This document shows positions 34,131-46,310 of a stretch of 64,000 nucleotides of DNA, piece after piece; positions within the stretch are counted from its first letter, which is position 1; each line of letters begins with the position of its first letter. The notes below the pieces were generated by a model that was not told the DNA's origin, did no database searches, and worked only from the letters and a program-made list of their open reading frames with translations. Source of the stretch: Dendrophyllia cribrosa (Eukaryota; Cnidaria; Anthozoa; Scleractinia; Dendrophylliidae); the NCBI GenBank assembly GCA_024195265.1, contig JAJLRJ010000005.1:31333252-31397251 (forward strand), given 5' to 3'. The position numbers and the translations under genes were made by a program.

Positions 34131-34931
34131 GCCAAGGAATCACCGAACTGCTCAAGGCCTGGTCGCCAAGAACACTTGGCCAAAAAAATCAGCCAATCAG
34201 AAAGCAACAAATAACTCCCTTGGGCAAACCGGCCCGCCAAACTTGGTGTAAAGACAGTGCAAACTTGAATGACTTAAAACCAGTTCTTGGAAATTCTTTT
34301 GAACTGTTCGAAGTATATCCTCGGCAGGATCCTCGGAGGCCCAAGGGCTGATATAACCGGGACAGAAGGGAGATAAAATGGGCGAAATCGGGCGTTCAGT
34401 AAAGCAGTTATGAATAAAGGAAGGGTGTCTGGCCCGCCCTGGTCCCTACCCCAGATCCGTCCTTGGGTACTCTACATTTCAAGAGCAAGCTTATTCTCTG
34501 AGGTCTGCTGTGAGGTTGTGAAGGGCATTGACAGTACCATCCAATGACTGAGGAAACAAAAATTCTTGAATTATTAATATCAGTTATAATCAATCGGATC
34601 CGCCATATAATAGTATCACATTAAAGTAATCACCTTCAACTCGCTTAGATCATACTGAAACTTTAAAAGAGCGATCTGTCGAAACTTATGAGTATTAATT
34701 AAACCGCAATAACCCTGATTCTCAGGCTAAGGACTCGTCAGCTATCGATCCACCGATGTCATCCTCCCCACCCCACCCATGATATGTATGACACTGAGGG
34801 TGGTCACAGATTTTATGTCTCTATTGGATCGTGGAGACGGGAACGCCATTTCTACGTGTCATCTGACTAACCATTTCAAGTGCAGATGTCAACAAAGGAA
34901 CCAACTTCTTTCTCGATTCGGACCCAGAGTG

Positions 34932-35008
34932 TTCGTGCGGCCGGAATATAAACCCACCTCCAGCTCCTCTGCAGACTGGCGCTCTACGAACTCACTGAGC
35001 TACGACAG
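34932..35008 (-). repeat. tRNA-like sequence (SINE head or tRNA pseudogene)
   Basis: Minus strand reads TAGCTCAGTGAG..GTAGAGCGCCAGTCTGC, a good tRNA A-box region, but the B-box position shows GGGTTTATATTCCGG, well away from GGTTCGANTCC. No complete cloverleaf can be drawn. Confidence 0.35.
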
Positions 35009-35009
35009 C

Positions 35010-36420
35010 TACTGTTCATCGCTCAAAAATATGAATACCGTGGATATTGGACTTTGTTTAATGTGTTTGTTTTGTTTATTAACAGCTTGCGGGAGCAGTT
35101 TTATAACTTGAAAGTGAATAGATAGAGAAAAGAATGGGCAAGCCTGTGATTACACATACAGCTTTGCAATTTCGTTAAATCAAGGAAGAAAGCGAAGTAT
35201 GGATTAACACTTTTTGAAAAGAACCCAGCGATGTGAAAGGGTTTCCTTTAGATTGAACCGATTTCGATTGTTTGGAGGTGGTCCAAGTCATTATTATTAC
35301 TGTAAAACGTTTTTATTATATGACTGAACTGGCCTAAAATCAAACGGAGCATTCTGATTGGTTGCCTGAGCGGTCCGATATGGACAGCTATAAGATGGAC
35401 CACTTACGAATTGATTTCAGTGAATTGGGTTTACAAAAACTGAATTGTTCCAAGGACTAATGTTTTTTTAATCCTGGCTATCTTGTGTATCAGAATTTGG
35501 GCAAAACGTTTGCGAAAATGGCATGAAAAAAACTTTTTTCTTGTTTGACTTGGGTATTTGTAGTAGGCACGGGGCTGAAAACGAAATGTTTCCCGCTTTT
35601 TCCCGGAAACAAATAAATTTTTTCTGGAAAAAACTACACAGCAATTGTTTTCTTACTAAAGGCTACCTGTATGGAAAAGAAGAGCGAATTTTAGTTTTTT
35701 AACTTTGCCGTGTAATGTTTGATTTTTGCACGGACTAATACGGAGACGTTTTCAACCTGTCTCGCAGTCATTATGCAAATTATCACTCAAACCAAGAATT
35801 TGAGGACGAGGCAGATCAACCATAATTCATCTACCTGGGCTGAAAAATGTTTTCTATTTCTTTTGATATTCACACACGCTTCTGTTATTCCCATGCTCGC
35901 TCTCGTAGCAACTCTAACGGTCTCCTACTGATGAAGGGATATGCTCGAAAAGTTTGGAATGTAACAAAATTGACGCTTAAACAAACAAAAACTGATATAT
36001 TTTGTTTATAATCATCGAGAAACTTTACAAAAGGTCACGCATCCTAAGGATTTAAATCAGACCGATCAATTTAAACTTTTTACCCGGGTTTTACTCTTGT
36101 CTATGCTAGTACTAGCACTGCTCATCCATGATACAGAAGCAAAACTACAAGTCTTAGGCATGGTTCCCATATAGTTGTAATTGCTGCAATTCTTTGGGCA
36201 ATCAAGTCTTACAACAATTACGACTTAATGAAAACGCGAGTAATCGTTGTAGAAAACTTGAACCAGTTCAACTTCCACAACAGTTGCCGATTTCTCACCA
36301 TTTAATGAAAACATTTGAACGTGCAGTCTTGCTCACAAGTCGTGCTCGCAAGTCAATAGGACAGCTCGAGCTCGTATTACTGTTACTGTAAAGGATCATA
36401 TTTTAAAGTGTATATGACAG
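35010..36420. other. Intergenic, little recognised
   Basis: A fragment near 35345-35400 (GAGCATTCTGATTGGTT...GGTCC) has an inverted relative near 41565-41635. A piece near 36160-36390 has iterated GCAATT/ACAATTACG words. No coding support. Confidence 0.3.
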
Positions 36421-36424
36421 TGAT

Positions 36425-36735
36425 TTTTTTATTTGCTTGATCGAATCTACATGATGTTCTGATAAGAAAATGGGAAAAAAATTTCGATATCGATTTTCCT
36501 TCTCCGCGTTTTAGCCGTCTAAAAACTTGAAATTTCACTTCCGGTGTGTTACAAAACCGCGCAAGAAGAAAGACTGGAAATAGTCCGCTGTTACGTCAAT
36601 ACAAGAATGCCAGTGTCGCGATTTCTCAGTTCCTCCGTTTTTCGGTGCGTGTTGCTACAGCCATAGACAACACACCTTAATAGAACCATGTTTCTTCCTC
36701 AGGGCGCATCAAAAAATGCGAAGAACTGAAATTAC
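36425..36735. repeat. Dispersed repeat (copy 2, without insertion)
   Basis: Matches the outer parts of 21575-22520 and gives the pre-insertion state of that copy. Confidence 0.55.
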
Positions 36736-36889
36736 AAAATCCTTTTCAAAAACGAAGGTTTCTATTTCTAACATATTGTTTTCTATTCCTCTTTTCCAAA
36801 TTATTGCGGTTTGATTGATTTTAAAGTCTGACCTGGACTTCCCTCCAATTTGTAGCTGACAGGCAGAGTGTTTTTCATTTAAATGTTGT

Positions 36890-37345
36890 GAAACCAAAAC
36901 CAAAGTAATCACCCTGGCCAATCACAAACAAACGTAGACAATCTAACGAAACAATATTAGAACACGAAGCTCAAGCAAATTAATGCAACCGGCGCTAAGC
37001 GCGGGAAAAAGCGTGCGAGCACTTGGCGCGATTACGATTTTGGCTACTTCATCGAAAACCAAACAACTATCAGCGCTTTTTAATTGTGTCGAAAGTAATT
37101 TCGCGATTGCTTTGGTTTTGCATTGCTACGCTTTGCGATTGACTAAAAAATCTCGCGGCACTTTGTTAACCAATCAGAAGTAAAACCAAAACCAATCGTG
37201 ACTTGCTCGCACGCGTTTTCCCGCGCTTGGCGCCGGCTACGTGTATTTGCTTCGAGTTCTGATTGGTTCATTGGATTGTCTGCGAGTTCTGTGATTGGTC
37301 AGATTAATTACTTTGGTTTTGGTTCTACGACACTCAATTAAAAAC
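36890..37345. mobile_element. Two facing copies of the CCAAT/E2F-word MITE
   Basis: Plus-oriented partial copy (from about 36890; GGCGCTAAGCGCGGGAAAAAGCG at 36992) followed by a minus-oriented copy (about 37113-37345; CGCGTTTTCCCGCGCTTGGCGCC). CCAAT boxes occur in both, for example GGCCAATCAC and CTGATTGGTT. See the full copy at 41953-42215. Confidence 0.65.
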
Positions 37346-37538
37346 CGCTCTATAGAAAAACCAAAATCAAAGTAATTACTCTGACCAATCACAGCGGTCG
37401 TAAACAATCCAATGAACCAATCAGAGCTCGAAGCAATTACATGTCGGCGGCGCCGCAATTTTCCCTTTCGTAAACAAGCGATGCCATTTTAGCGACACTT
37501 AGAAAATTTTTCACCAATTATAGAATTTTTGAAATTAC

Positions 37539-37600
37539 CTAGAATCGAACCCGGAACCTCTACATGCTAGCATCTCTCCTTTACCACTAGACCACTGGGT
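37539..37600 (-). repeat. tRNA-derived pseudogene or SINE head
   Basis: Minus strand: CAGTGGTCTAGTGGTAAAGG (A-box TGGTCTAGTGG) and GGTTCGATTCT (B-box) 40 bases apart. The anticodon arm does not pair and the acceptor stem is incomplete, so not a functional tRNA. Confidence 0.4.
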
Positions 37601-37785
37601 TGATCCGGCAAACCCAAGAAAATTTTAATTATAAAACGTGCTTTTCTTAATATATATATCAATAACGGGTCACCCTAACCCTAAATCTTACCTAACCGCG
37701 AATTTAGCTTAGATCTAATAATCGCTTTACCTAAACCCAGTTTTATGTAATAATGATAGCCTACTTTCATCCCAATCCAGGCATA

Positions 37786-39133
37786 AGGGACCGTTCATTA
37801 TTTATGGGAGGGGGGGGGGGGGATAGGTGAGAAAATGGGGGGACCTGAAATTTTAGCCACTGCAAAAGGGGGGGTCCTGGGGAAATTTTTTTGTTATGGA
37901 GGGGGGTCTTGAAATTTTAAACAGACGATGTCTTAAATAAAAAGGCAAAAACATAACTACAGTGTACCAATAAGAGCAGGGCACCCCAGATTTTATGGCT
38001 GGGAGCCTTTGGGCTCTCTATGATTCTTCTAAGAGCACGGCCTTGCACAGTATTTTGGTGCAGTCAAGGAGCATGATTTATAATTTAATTTCTTTATTTG
38101 GTACTTCCATAATTGTACACGACAACTTGAAGTTTTAACCCACCATTAAACATACAGTATTACTGGATTGTAACAGTATTAAACTGAGGGTTTTAGTGAT
38201 TGACATTAAAAGTATTAATTAGTATTTGTAACCCTAGCCAAAGGAATTTTCCTTATCTGCTACGTGGACATTAAGTTGAAGAACTGTTAGTAGTATCTTG
38301 TAGTTATCAGTTCGTCCCTTGTCATCCTGGTAAGTGAGTCAACCCACCCACGTGCACCACTCCCGGTTTCTGGGTTGCTCAGTTGCTCAGTAGCAGTGGT
38401 TTTGTATATTGCAATAAATCTTTATATAGCCCAGCTGAATCTTGGTTGTGATAGTAATAAACAACTATTAAAGTCTTAACTCTAGTTGTTCAAATGCACA
38501 GTGGACCAAGTGGTTGAATTGCTTCGATAAAGAAAACCACACAAGAGTCAAAATGCCATAAGTTGAAATTACTATTTATTAATAAATTTACTGAAAATTA
38601 TTCTAAACTTTTTTTCATTTCCTGTTACAACATGTTATGGTTTTATTGCTTTTATGTCTGGTTTATACTAGATTATGTCTGGTTTATACAGGTTTATGTC
38701 TCCTCCATATCTGCATTCCCATCATATCCTCATTCCCATCGTACCCCAGGCCCATCATATCCCAAATTTACACCTATATGCTTAAAACTAAATATGATAT
38801 TAGAAGCACAGTTTTTAATATTAAGACAGCAATACATTCACCCCAAAATTTTCACCTACTTTAGATCTGAAAACCAACACGCTAGCCACTACATCATCGC
38901 GCCCCCACAAAAATACGGTATGGATACATACAATACAACTTTTATTTTATAGAAATCAGATTAATAGTGTGGGGGGGGGGGGGGGTACTGAAATTCTTCC
39001 CCAACAGAACAGGGGGGACCTGAAAAAAATCCAGATTTACAAAGGGGGGGACATGAAAAAAAATGGAAAATTTGTTAATTTCTCACCCATCCCCCCCCCC
39101 CCCCCCCCCTCCCATAAATAATGAACGGTCCCT
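37786..39133. mobile_element. 1.35-kb element with G-rich terminal inverted repeats
   Basis: AGGGACCGTTCATTATTTAT then GGGAGGGGGG at the left and the exact inverse at the right, with further GGGGGGACCTGAAA words inside both ends. It is nested in 37457-39241. The interior has no transposase. Confidence 0.7.
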
Positions 39134-39631
39134 AAACAAGAGAGAAATGGCATCAACCATTACAAAAGGCCTGGTTACTAATGAATGCTAATGATGGCAT
39201 CGACCGTTAAAAATGGCATCGCTTGTTTACGAAAGGGAAATCGGCGGCGGCGCCAAGCGCGGGAAAACGCGTGCGAGTAAGTCACGATTGGTTTTGGTTT
39301 TACTTCTGATTGGTTGAGAAAGTGGCGCGAGATTTTTTAGCCAATCACAAAGCGTAGCAATGAAAAACCAAAGCAATTGTGTAATTATTTTTCACACTCA
39401 ATCGAAAACTGCTCTAACACCTTCCCTTTAATCAAATCAGGTCAGCAATCACTAATTGTCGATCGTGACGATCGTAACGATCGCTGCGATCGTTGCGATT
39501 ATATGGAAACCAGGCTGTAATGAGCTTCTGTCACTACCTATTGAATAAACTAGTATGAATCATTTATTGTCAAGAGATAACAATTCGAATTATATTGTTT
39601 AGAAAACTTTCTCGCAAAAGGAAATATTTGT

Positions 39632-39643
39632 TTTATTTTTATT
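39632..39643 (-). terminator. MANBA: Poly(A) signals after MANBA
   Basis: Two overlapping AATAAA hexamers on the minus strand about 145 bases beyond the TAA stop at 39786-39788. Their spacing suits a short 3' UTR. Confidence 0.45.
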
Positions 39644-39785
39644 TTTTTTAATCAAGTTTCAGATTCACAATTACAAAAAATCTGAGGTAGGCTTAAACGT
39701 TCGTTCGTTCGTTCGCTGCGTGTTTACTTAATTTTATCTTGCTTTTACCCATTCTATGGTTCTCTGTTTGTCACCATACAGTAAT

Positions 39786-42700
39786 TTATGTGTATAAATC
39801 ATAAAGAGACATAATATAAAGACTTTTCTCCAAATCGCCCTCTGTTGTATCCTGCCAGCTGTAAAAGATGACCTGAAAACAAAATGACGTAACCGCAACA
39901 ATTAAAAAAGTGTCTGAACTAACCAAGAAATTTCATCAGGACGTAGCTTGCTAAGCTGGCGGGATTTTTCGCAAAGTTTCGGGGACGGAGCCACGAACAC
40001 AAGACGCGAAGCCGCGAAGATAATGGGGAGGAATAAATCGAGATTTCCTCGCGGATTCGCTACAAAAATGTCGTCCTCGCGTATACTATCCCGACAGCTA
40101 CGCAACGCAGGGTAATCAAAATGGCGCAAGTAACGAGCGTGAAGTGCGAGTCGAGCTCACGTGCCATGCGCGATCATCCCTCTTCGGGGAATAAACCGAG
40201 CAAATGAATCGAGGTTTGCTCCACATGGTAGTCACAAGGGCGGGCATTTGACTTTCTATAAAACGCGCTTTTTGCTGGAGTATTTCAGAACCTCATTCAC
40301 TAAAGAGTCACTCCACGTGCCCTATTAACTATCTCGCCCATAACCGTGTATATGTTATTCTCGCCATTCGATTAAAAAAGTTTAGAATTTTTAACTGCTT
40401 ACCGCCTGTGAATAGACTCGGCCGTTCAGGGAATGTCGAGTTCAAAGAAAATCTGCGAGCGGAGTGAACCGAGCGAGGCCTGGGAAGGGGAAGGGGGCTC
40501 CGCTCGCTGATTTCTTCTACCTCAATACCCCCTGAAAATGTAATTTGTGATTATCTTGATTGTTCGCGTGTTTTGAAATAGAATCCGTTGATAGATTTGT
40601 ATCATTCTAAGGTCAGCCTCGCACCTCGCACCTCGCACCTCGCACCTCGCACCTCGCACCTCGCACCTCGCACTGTTGTATTACCTGAAGTCTTATTATC
40701 GACAGGTTTAGGTGCATTTTGAGTCGTTTAACTTTCTTAGTTAAGACACCTTAAAACCCTAAAGGTAGCACCACTGCATAGGTCGGGGGTACACGGTCCC
40801 TATTTTTTTCAATAGTTGGTTTTTGGGGTTTACGTGTCCGGCTCTGGTGCGTTTATATTTATTGTAATATTGTAGTGGTTTGTGAATCAATAAATGTATC
40901 CTGAGCCTGGCTGACCAACGCACCTATGCCTCTCAGCTTTGTTTGTTTGTTTGGCTGTGTAGTGGAGGCAAAATGGAGCCTGTTCACAGGCTACTTGTTG
41001 TCTAGAAACTGGGAACATAAAGCTTTGTAAGGCCCCAACCAGTAGGCCATAAAATCTGCCCTCGTTGTGAGAAATTTTTCAAGGTGGTGGGGAGATAATC
41101 AATGACTGATCACTGCCAGTTCAGGTAGCCCATATATATATATTCGGGTTGTAAGCCCCCAGAAAAGGTACCATTTTTGTCGACCGGCATTTAACTTCGG
41201 TGAAAACGAAACGCTGTATATCAACAGATGTACATACCGTCTTGGAAGGCTCTGTTAAGAGGAATCCATTCTCCGAGAAGCGGCCACGAACATCTTTGGC
41301 CACTAACCACACAAAACACGCGGGAGACTGGGCCTGAACAGACACACTGAACTCTGTCTTGGTCATCTGGGCAACTTTAAAAATCTGCAAATAAAATGTA
41401 TCCAGCTGAGGCGAGATTCGTTACTTAACACTCGAACAGTTATAAATCTATAGATGTTATTCAACTAGCGCGAGTTCCGTATTGGGGAAATATTGGTCGA
41501 GTTCCGTGTTCTTTTGTTCAATGTTTCATAAAAGGAATTCGACGAAATGAGCTCGTAAGCGGTCCATCTTAGCGGTCCTTATTGAAAAATTCAGACCACT
41601 CAGGGAACCAATCAGAATGCTCCTTTTTACCGTGGACTAGTTTGCCATAAAAGTTCGACACGACAATACTCCAACGTTTGAATCGGCCCTTCCATTCGTA
41701 TATACAGACTTAATTTACCAGGGTGAGGGATACATTAACATTGTAAAGTCAACTCCCCCTATAACGAGCACTTTAAGGACCACCATTTGGTGTCCGTAAT
41801 AGAGAGAGTCCGTAGGATTTATTTTCAGAAACCTTATTTACCGTTACTTCAGCTTCTGTCGGTAATGATGGGGTATCTGTAATAGCAAGGTATCCGCAAG
41901 GCGGCGAGAGTCCACGGTGCACAAGACCTTGCACAATTCTTCATGGGCCTTATAGAGCAGTTGTTCAATTGAGTGTCGTAAAACCAAAGTAATCACTCTG
42001 GCCAATCACAACGAACGCAGACAATCCAATGAACCAATCAGAACTCGAAGCAAATACATGTAGCCGGCGCCAAGCGCGGGAAAACGCGTGCGAGCAAGTC
42101 ACGATTTTGGTTTACTTCTGATTTGTTGACAAAGTGGTGCGAGATTTTTTAGCCAATCGCCAAGCGTAGCAAATTGCGAAATTACTTTGGATACTCAATT
42201 GAAAACCGCTCTAAGAAATAAATAGCTTCATAGAATTTTGACCTTTAATTGAGGTTCTTTTAAACCAACAGCTTCTGAAAGGCTGGAAGGGAAGAATACG
42301 TTGGACGGTCCCAGTTCCTTTCTAGTGCTCAGGTCTACAGGAGTCATAGTGAAGACACAATGTCGGGGACTTTCACATCCGCTTGTTTTTACAAGAGCTT
42401 CTAAGTCATTCTGATAAACGAGTTTCTGTGAAAAACAAGGGCATGAAGAAAGTAGTACTTTACAGGTCAGTAACTCGTGCCGGGGATTTGTGTATGTAGT
42501 GACGGTCGTTATTCCTCCAGCAAAGAAAGGGCATTCATAACTTAAATTAGCCGAGTAGGTTATAGCAAAAAATAATAATTGGACACTGTCTCTTAGTTAA
42601 AGTTTTTTTCGACAAGGCATAAACTAAACTGAATGCATGAAACCCGCACTGAAGACCTTACTGAAGCCTTTTACTGACTACAAGGTAAAATACAAGTCAT

Positions 42701-45700
42701 GATTTAATCAAGTAGAAATAATTTTGCACTTAGCTTTCTGGGTTGAATCCTTGTTTTCATATACAGCGATTGACTTACTTTAAAATTACCAATATTCCAA
42801 AGAGATATTTACTGATCCACAGATCACATCATTGCTTCTTTGTCAGAAAGAATTGATACGATGTGACCACTGAAAAATTAAAATTTTGATTGACTTACTG
42901 AGGACTGTCGTTCAATGTTGAAAGATACGTTCTTGTTGTACAGCGGTTTGAAGGAAGACCACGACCACGCCTTAACAGACAACACACCTTTTGTGATCGG
43001 CTAAAACGACAAAAATAAGTCATTCAGTTTGGTCTATTAACAGCTATCATTCAGAAGGTCACACTGAGTTTCAAGTTAGAAGCACACTACATGAATCAAG
43101 GTTTAATTCTTAAAGTAACATGGTTAAAAAGGAGATTGTCTCAAGTAAAACAAAATGCGTTAATGTTAGGAGTGAGGATGTGATCAGCGGTTACCTTCAT
43201 AAGGTCAGACACTACGTAAAGTTTAAAGTTTCCGCTGTCCACATAGGACGAAGCAATGACCGGAGCGTAGAAGTCCTTCACAAAATAATGCAGCATCTGT
43301 AGATTGAAATAAAACACGAAAAGTCACGCAACCTGCCTGCCACAATTCCATCACTCATGGCTAACTGGCGAAAAGGAATGAAAAGTTAACATGTCGACGA
43401 GTCATATCTATGGCCATCAAAAAGGAGATTTCACGTTTTCTACAATATATCGCCATGGGATAATAAGGTTAAAGCCAGCGATACACCAGGCTATTGTATA
43501 CGCTCGTCGCTGCAAAATTGATCGCCAGCCGAAGTTCGCCGATATTTGACATGTCAGATTTCGGCGATTTTGATCGCTGGCAAAAATTGCCGTCGCTGTA
43601 AACGGGCACAGGGCGATTTTCGCCACTCGCCGCGACGAGCGAATAAAATCGCCTAGTATGTCCCTGGCTTAAGATGTCAGTTAAATTCTGGTTATTCTTT
43701 TTTTCGCTGTCAGTATTAAAGAATTTTGAGGCAGTGCCACAGTTTATGTGCTACCTCGCCTTTTTCTGCACCCTTGTTTCTTCACAATTTATGAAAGGGC
43801 GGTACGAGCACGAGGCAGATTAACCTGCGATCGGGCTTCATTTTCGTTTTGATTTGTAAGTCATTCCCGTGGGAAACGCGAAACGAAAAATAGATTTAAG
43901 CGAGCGAGCACATAAGAGGAACTAAGAGCGCTCCTACAATTGCACCTGATCGCAGGTTGGAGACAGACTTTTGTGTATCAAGCGCGGGAAAATGCGTGCG
44001 AGCAAGTCACGATTTGTTTCGGTTTTAATTCTGATTGGTTGAGAAAGTGGCGTGAATTTTTTTAAGCCAATCACAAAACAAATCAAGTGTTTGAAGTTAT
44101 ACCTTCCACCGGCCTCCATATTCCAACGAGGACCATGTGGGAGCCTGCCAAATGCTGTTCAACCTAAAAATGTCAACAAACAGAAAGACACCGTGAACTG
44201 CAAAATTAAACAATAATTTCTTCTACCGTACGCAAATCGATCAGCCAATCAGAAGCTCTATAGACTAGCAACTGTCCTAAAAGAGACAGTTAGCTTTTAG
44301 TCTACATGAACATGCATGTATTAAGAAAATAACGGGTATAGAATCAGTCTAATGACGGGATTCGCTCTGACGGAGGGTATCGCTAGAAACGTCAGCTTTT
44401 GAATTTCTTTGGCGCTAGTGTGGATCCAACGTGCACGGATCTAAATTCTACAAGTATGCCTTTGGTCAATGTTATTAAAAACGTGGTTGTTGTTCATCGT
44501 GGTGTGTATGATAAGTGAACGCTTGTTCGTTTGAATCACGATGGAGTCACTTTGAGATGTTGATCGCGACGTTTCGACTGCTATTACTGCTAGTCTTCAT
44601 CAGGCGATGAGGTCGATTGGTTGCGTGTCGCTTATGCTTATGCAACAAACCAACGTGCTACATGAGGTACATTTTATGGCGGTATATTGGATCCGTGCAA
44701 ATTTTGTGCCGCCGTACGTTTTGAATTTGTACACGTTTTGTGCCGGTACATTTTCGATTTGTACAAGTTTTGTGCCGTTATATTCTTGATGTGTCCAAGT
44801 TTGTGCAGTTATATTTTTATCTGTGCAAGGTTTGTGCAGTTATAATTTTATCTGTGCAAGGTTTGTGCAGTCAGTTATATTTTTTATCTGTGCAAGGTTT
44901 GTGCAGTTATATTTTTTATCTGTGCAAGGTTTGTGCCGGTATATTTTTTATCTGTGCAAGGTTTGTGCAGTTATATTTTTTCTGTACAAGTTTTGTGCCG
45001 GTAGAGAGGTTTGTGCAGTTGTATTTTTATCTGTGCACTGAGGTTTGTGCAGTTATATTTTTTTCTGTACAAGCGTTGTGCCGGTATATTTTTTATCTGT
45101 GCAAGGTTTGTGCAGTTATATTTTTATCTATGTAAGCTTTGTGTGGTTATATTTTTATCTGTGCAAGTTTTGTGCCGGTTACATTTTTGGAACTGTGCAA
45201 GTTTTGCGCCGGTTACATTTTTGCTGTATGCAAGTTTTGTGCCACCGGTTACATTTCGGATTTGTGCAAGTTTTGAGCCAGCACAGTGTGAACATATGAA
45301 ATAAATTTACAATAACTGTTAATCTTACTGCCAGTAGATTGTGCCCATTGTTCTTCCTTCACCCTGCGAGGAGCAACGAGTTAAAAATCAGTATTAAAAA
45401 TCAGTATAAATTGATGCGATGGCTAAAATGAACATCGGGCAGAATGGCTGGTCATCATTAATTATTCATGCCTATTGAAGCGGCAAATTTGAATGCGAGC
45501 GCACTGTGTAAAGCCTAGAAAAAGTGAAGAATTAGACTTTCTCAAAGTCCGTTTTTCGTTTTCTCGTTTTGGGTGGTCGGGCTGAGAACTCGCTGTCGCG
45601 ACTTCGTCGCGCTCTCGGGGGCCTCGCAGTCGACTTGTGGCAAGTCTAGTGAAGAATGGGCCGTAATAGACAGGACAGCTTTGATAAAACTCGCTCTCCT

Positions 45701-46271
45701 GAATTTCACAAGTCATTAGTTTAACACCCGCGCGCAGGTTTTTGAAGAGTAAGGGTGTACCTTTGATTTGCGCCTAAAACGAAGGAGTTTGACAAAGTAA
45801 AAGAGCTATCTCTTTTAACTTAAAAATGGAGAAAACGGGCTTTTTTTGTATGGAAGCTGTTTCCAGAAACCCACGCACGGGAAATTGAATACAAATATTT
45901 TCTTTAACAGAAACCGAGTTTAGTTTACCTGTACTAGTTCACTCTGTAAACGCCTGTAATGCTCCGTTTCTACCTTCATGCATTGAGCTTGAGTCACCTA
46001 CAACACAAAATTAATATTATAATATGACCGTACGGCCCCGCTGACGCAATCCTACGGAAAATAGAATCGCAAGGTGACGTGAGCGGGGCCGGACGGGTTG
46101 ACGTGAGCCGGTCCGGAAAAAGCCGTCCGGCCCCGATAGAGTTCAAGCGACTTCGCACTGCACGACTATTCTTGTACTTTCTAGTCATATTATAAAATAC
46201 TTATTGACTGAGTTAGGTCGGGTCGGACGGGAAAATATTTGTCTCTCGGTCATGGCGCACGGACCTCGCGT

Positions 46272-46310
<39 letters not shown>

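Larger units (their letters stand above)
37457..39241. mobile_element. 1.8-kb TIR element inserted in a MITE
   Basis: About 32-bp terminal inverted repeats (A)ATTT(T)CCCTTTCGTAAACAAGCGATGCCATTTT with one or two differences. GGCGGCGCC occurs close to both borders but a clean target duplication is blurred by the host palindrome. No transposase. Confidence 0.65.
37346..39420 (+). mobile_element. CCAAT/E2F-word MITE split by nested insertions
   Basis: 37346-37456 and 39242-39420 join to a full copy of the 41953-42215 family. Between them lies an element with TIRs ATTTTCCCTTTCGTAAACAA (37457-39241), which itself holds another element (37786-39133). Confidence 0.65.

Noticed and set aside
34048..34351. 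Plus-strand frames at the NNT 5' end
   Set aside because: No start context, splice or family support; the region is better read as the NNT promoter.
37539..37600. Functional tRNA-Ala (AGC in the loop position)
   Set aside because: The anticodon arm has no base pairs and the acceptor stem is incomplete.
38563..38952. 129-codon frame with many Tyr and Phe
   Set aside because: Lies inside a nested TIR element, biased composition, no family likeness.
39902..40129. Minus-strand 75-codon frame in the last MANBA intron
   Set aside because: Not part of MANBA: the last exon is fixed at 39872-39786 by phase and homology. No other support.
44740..45304. Overlapping open frames of 70-130 codons rich in Cys, Val and Phe
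   Set aside because: They are translations of the minisatellite in several frames and lie in a MANBA intron.
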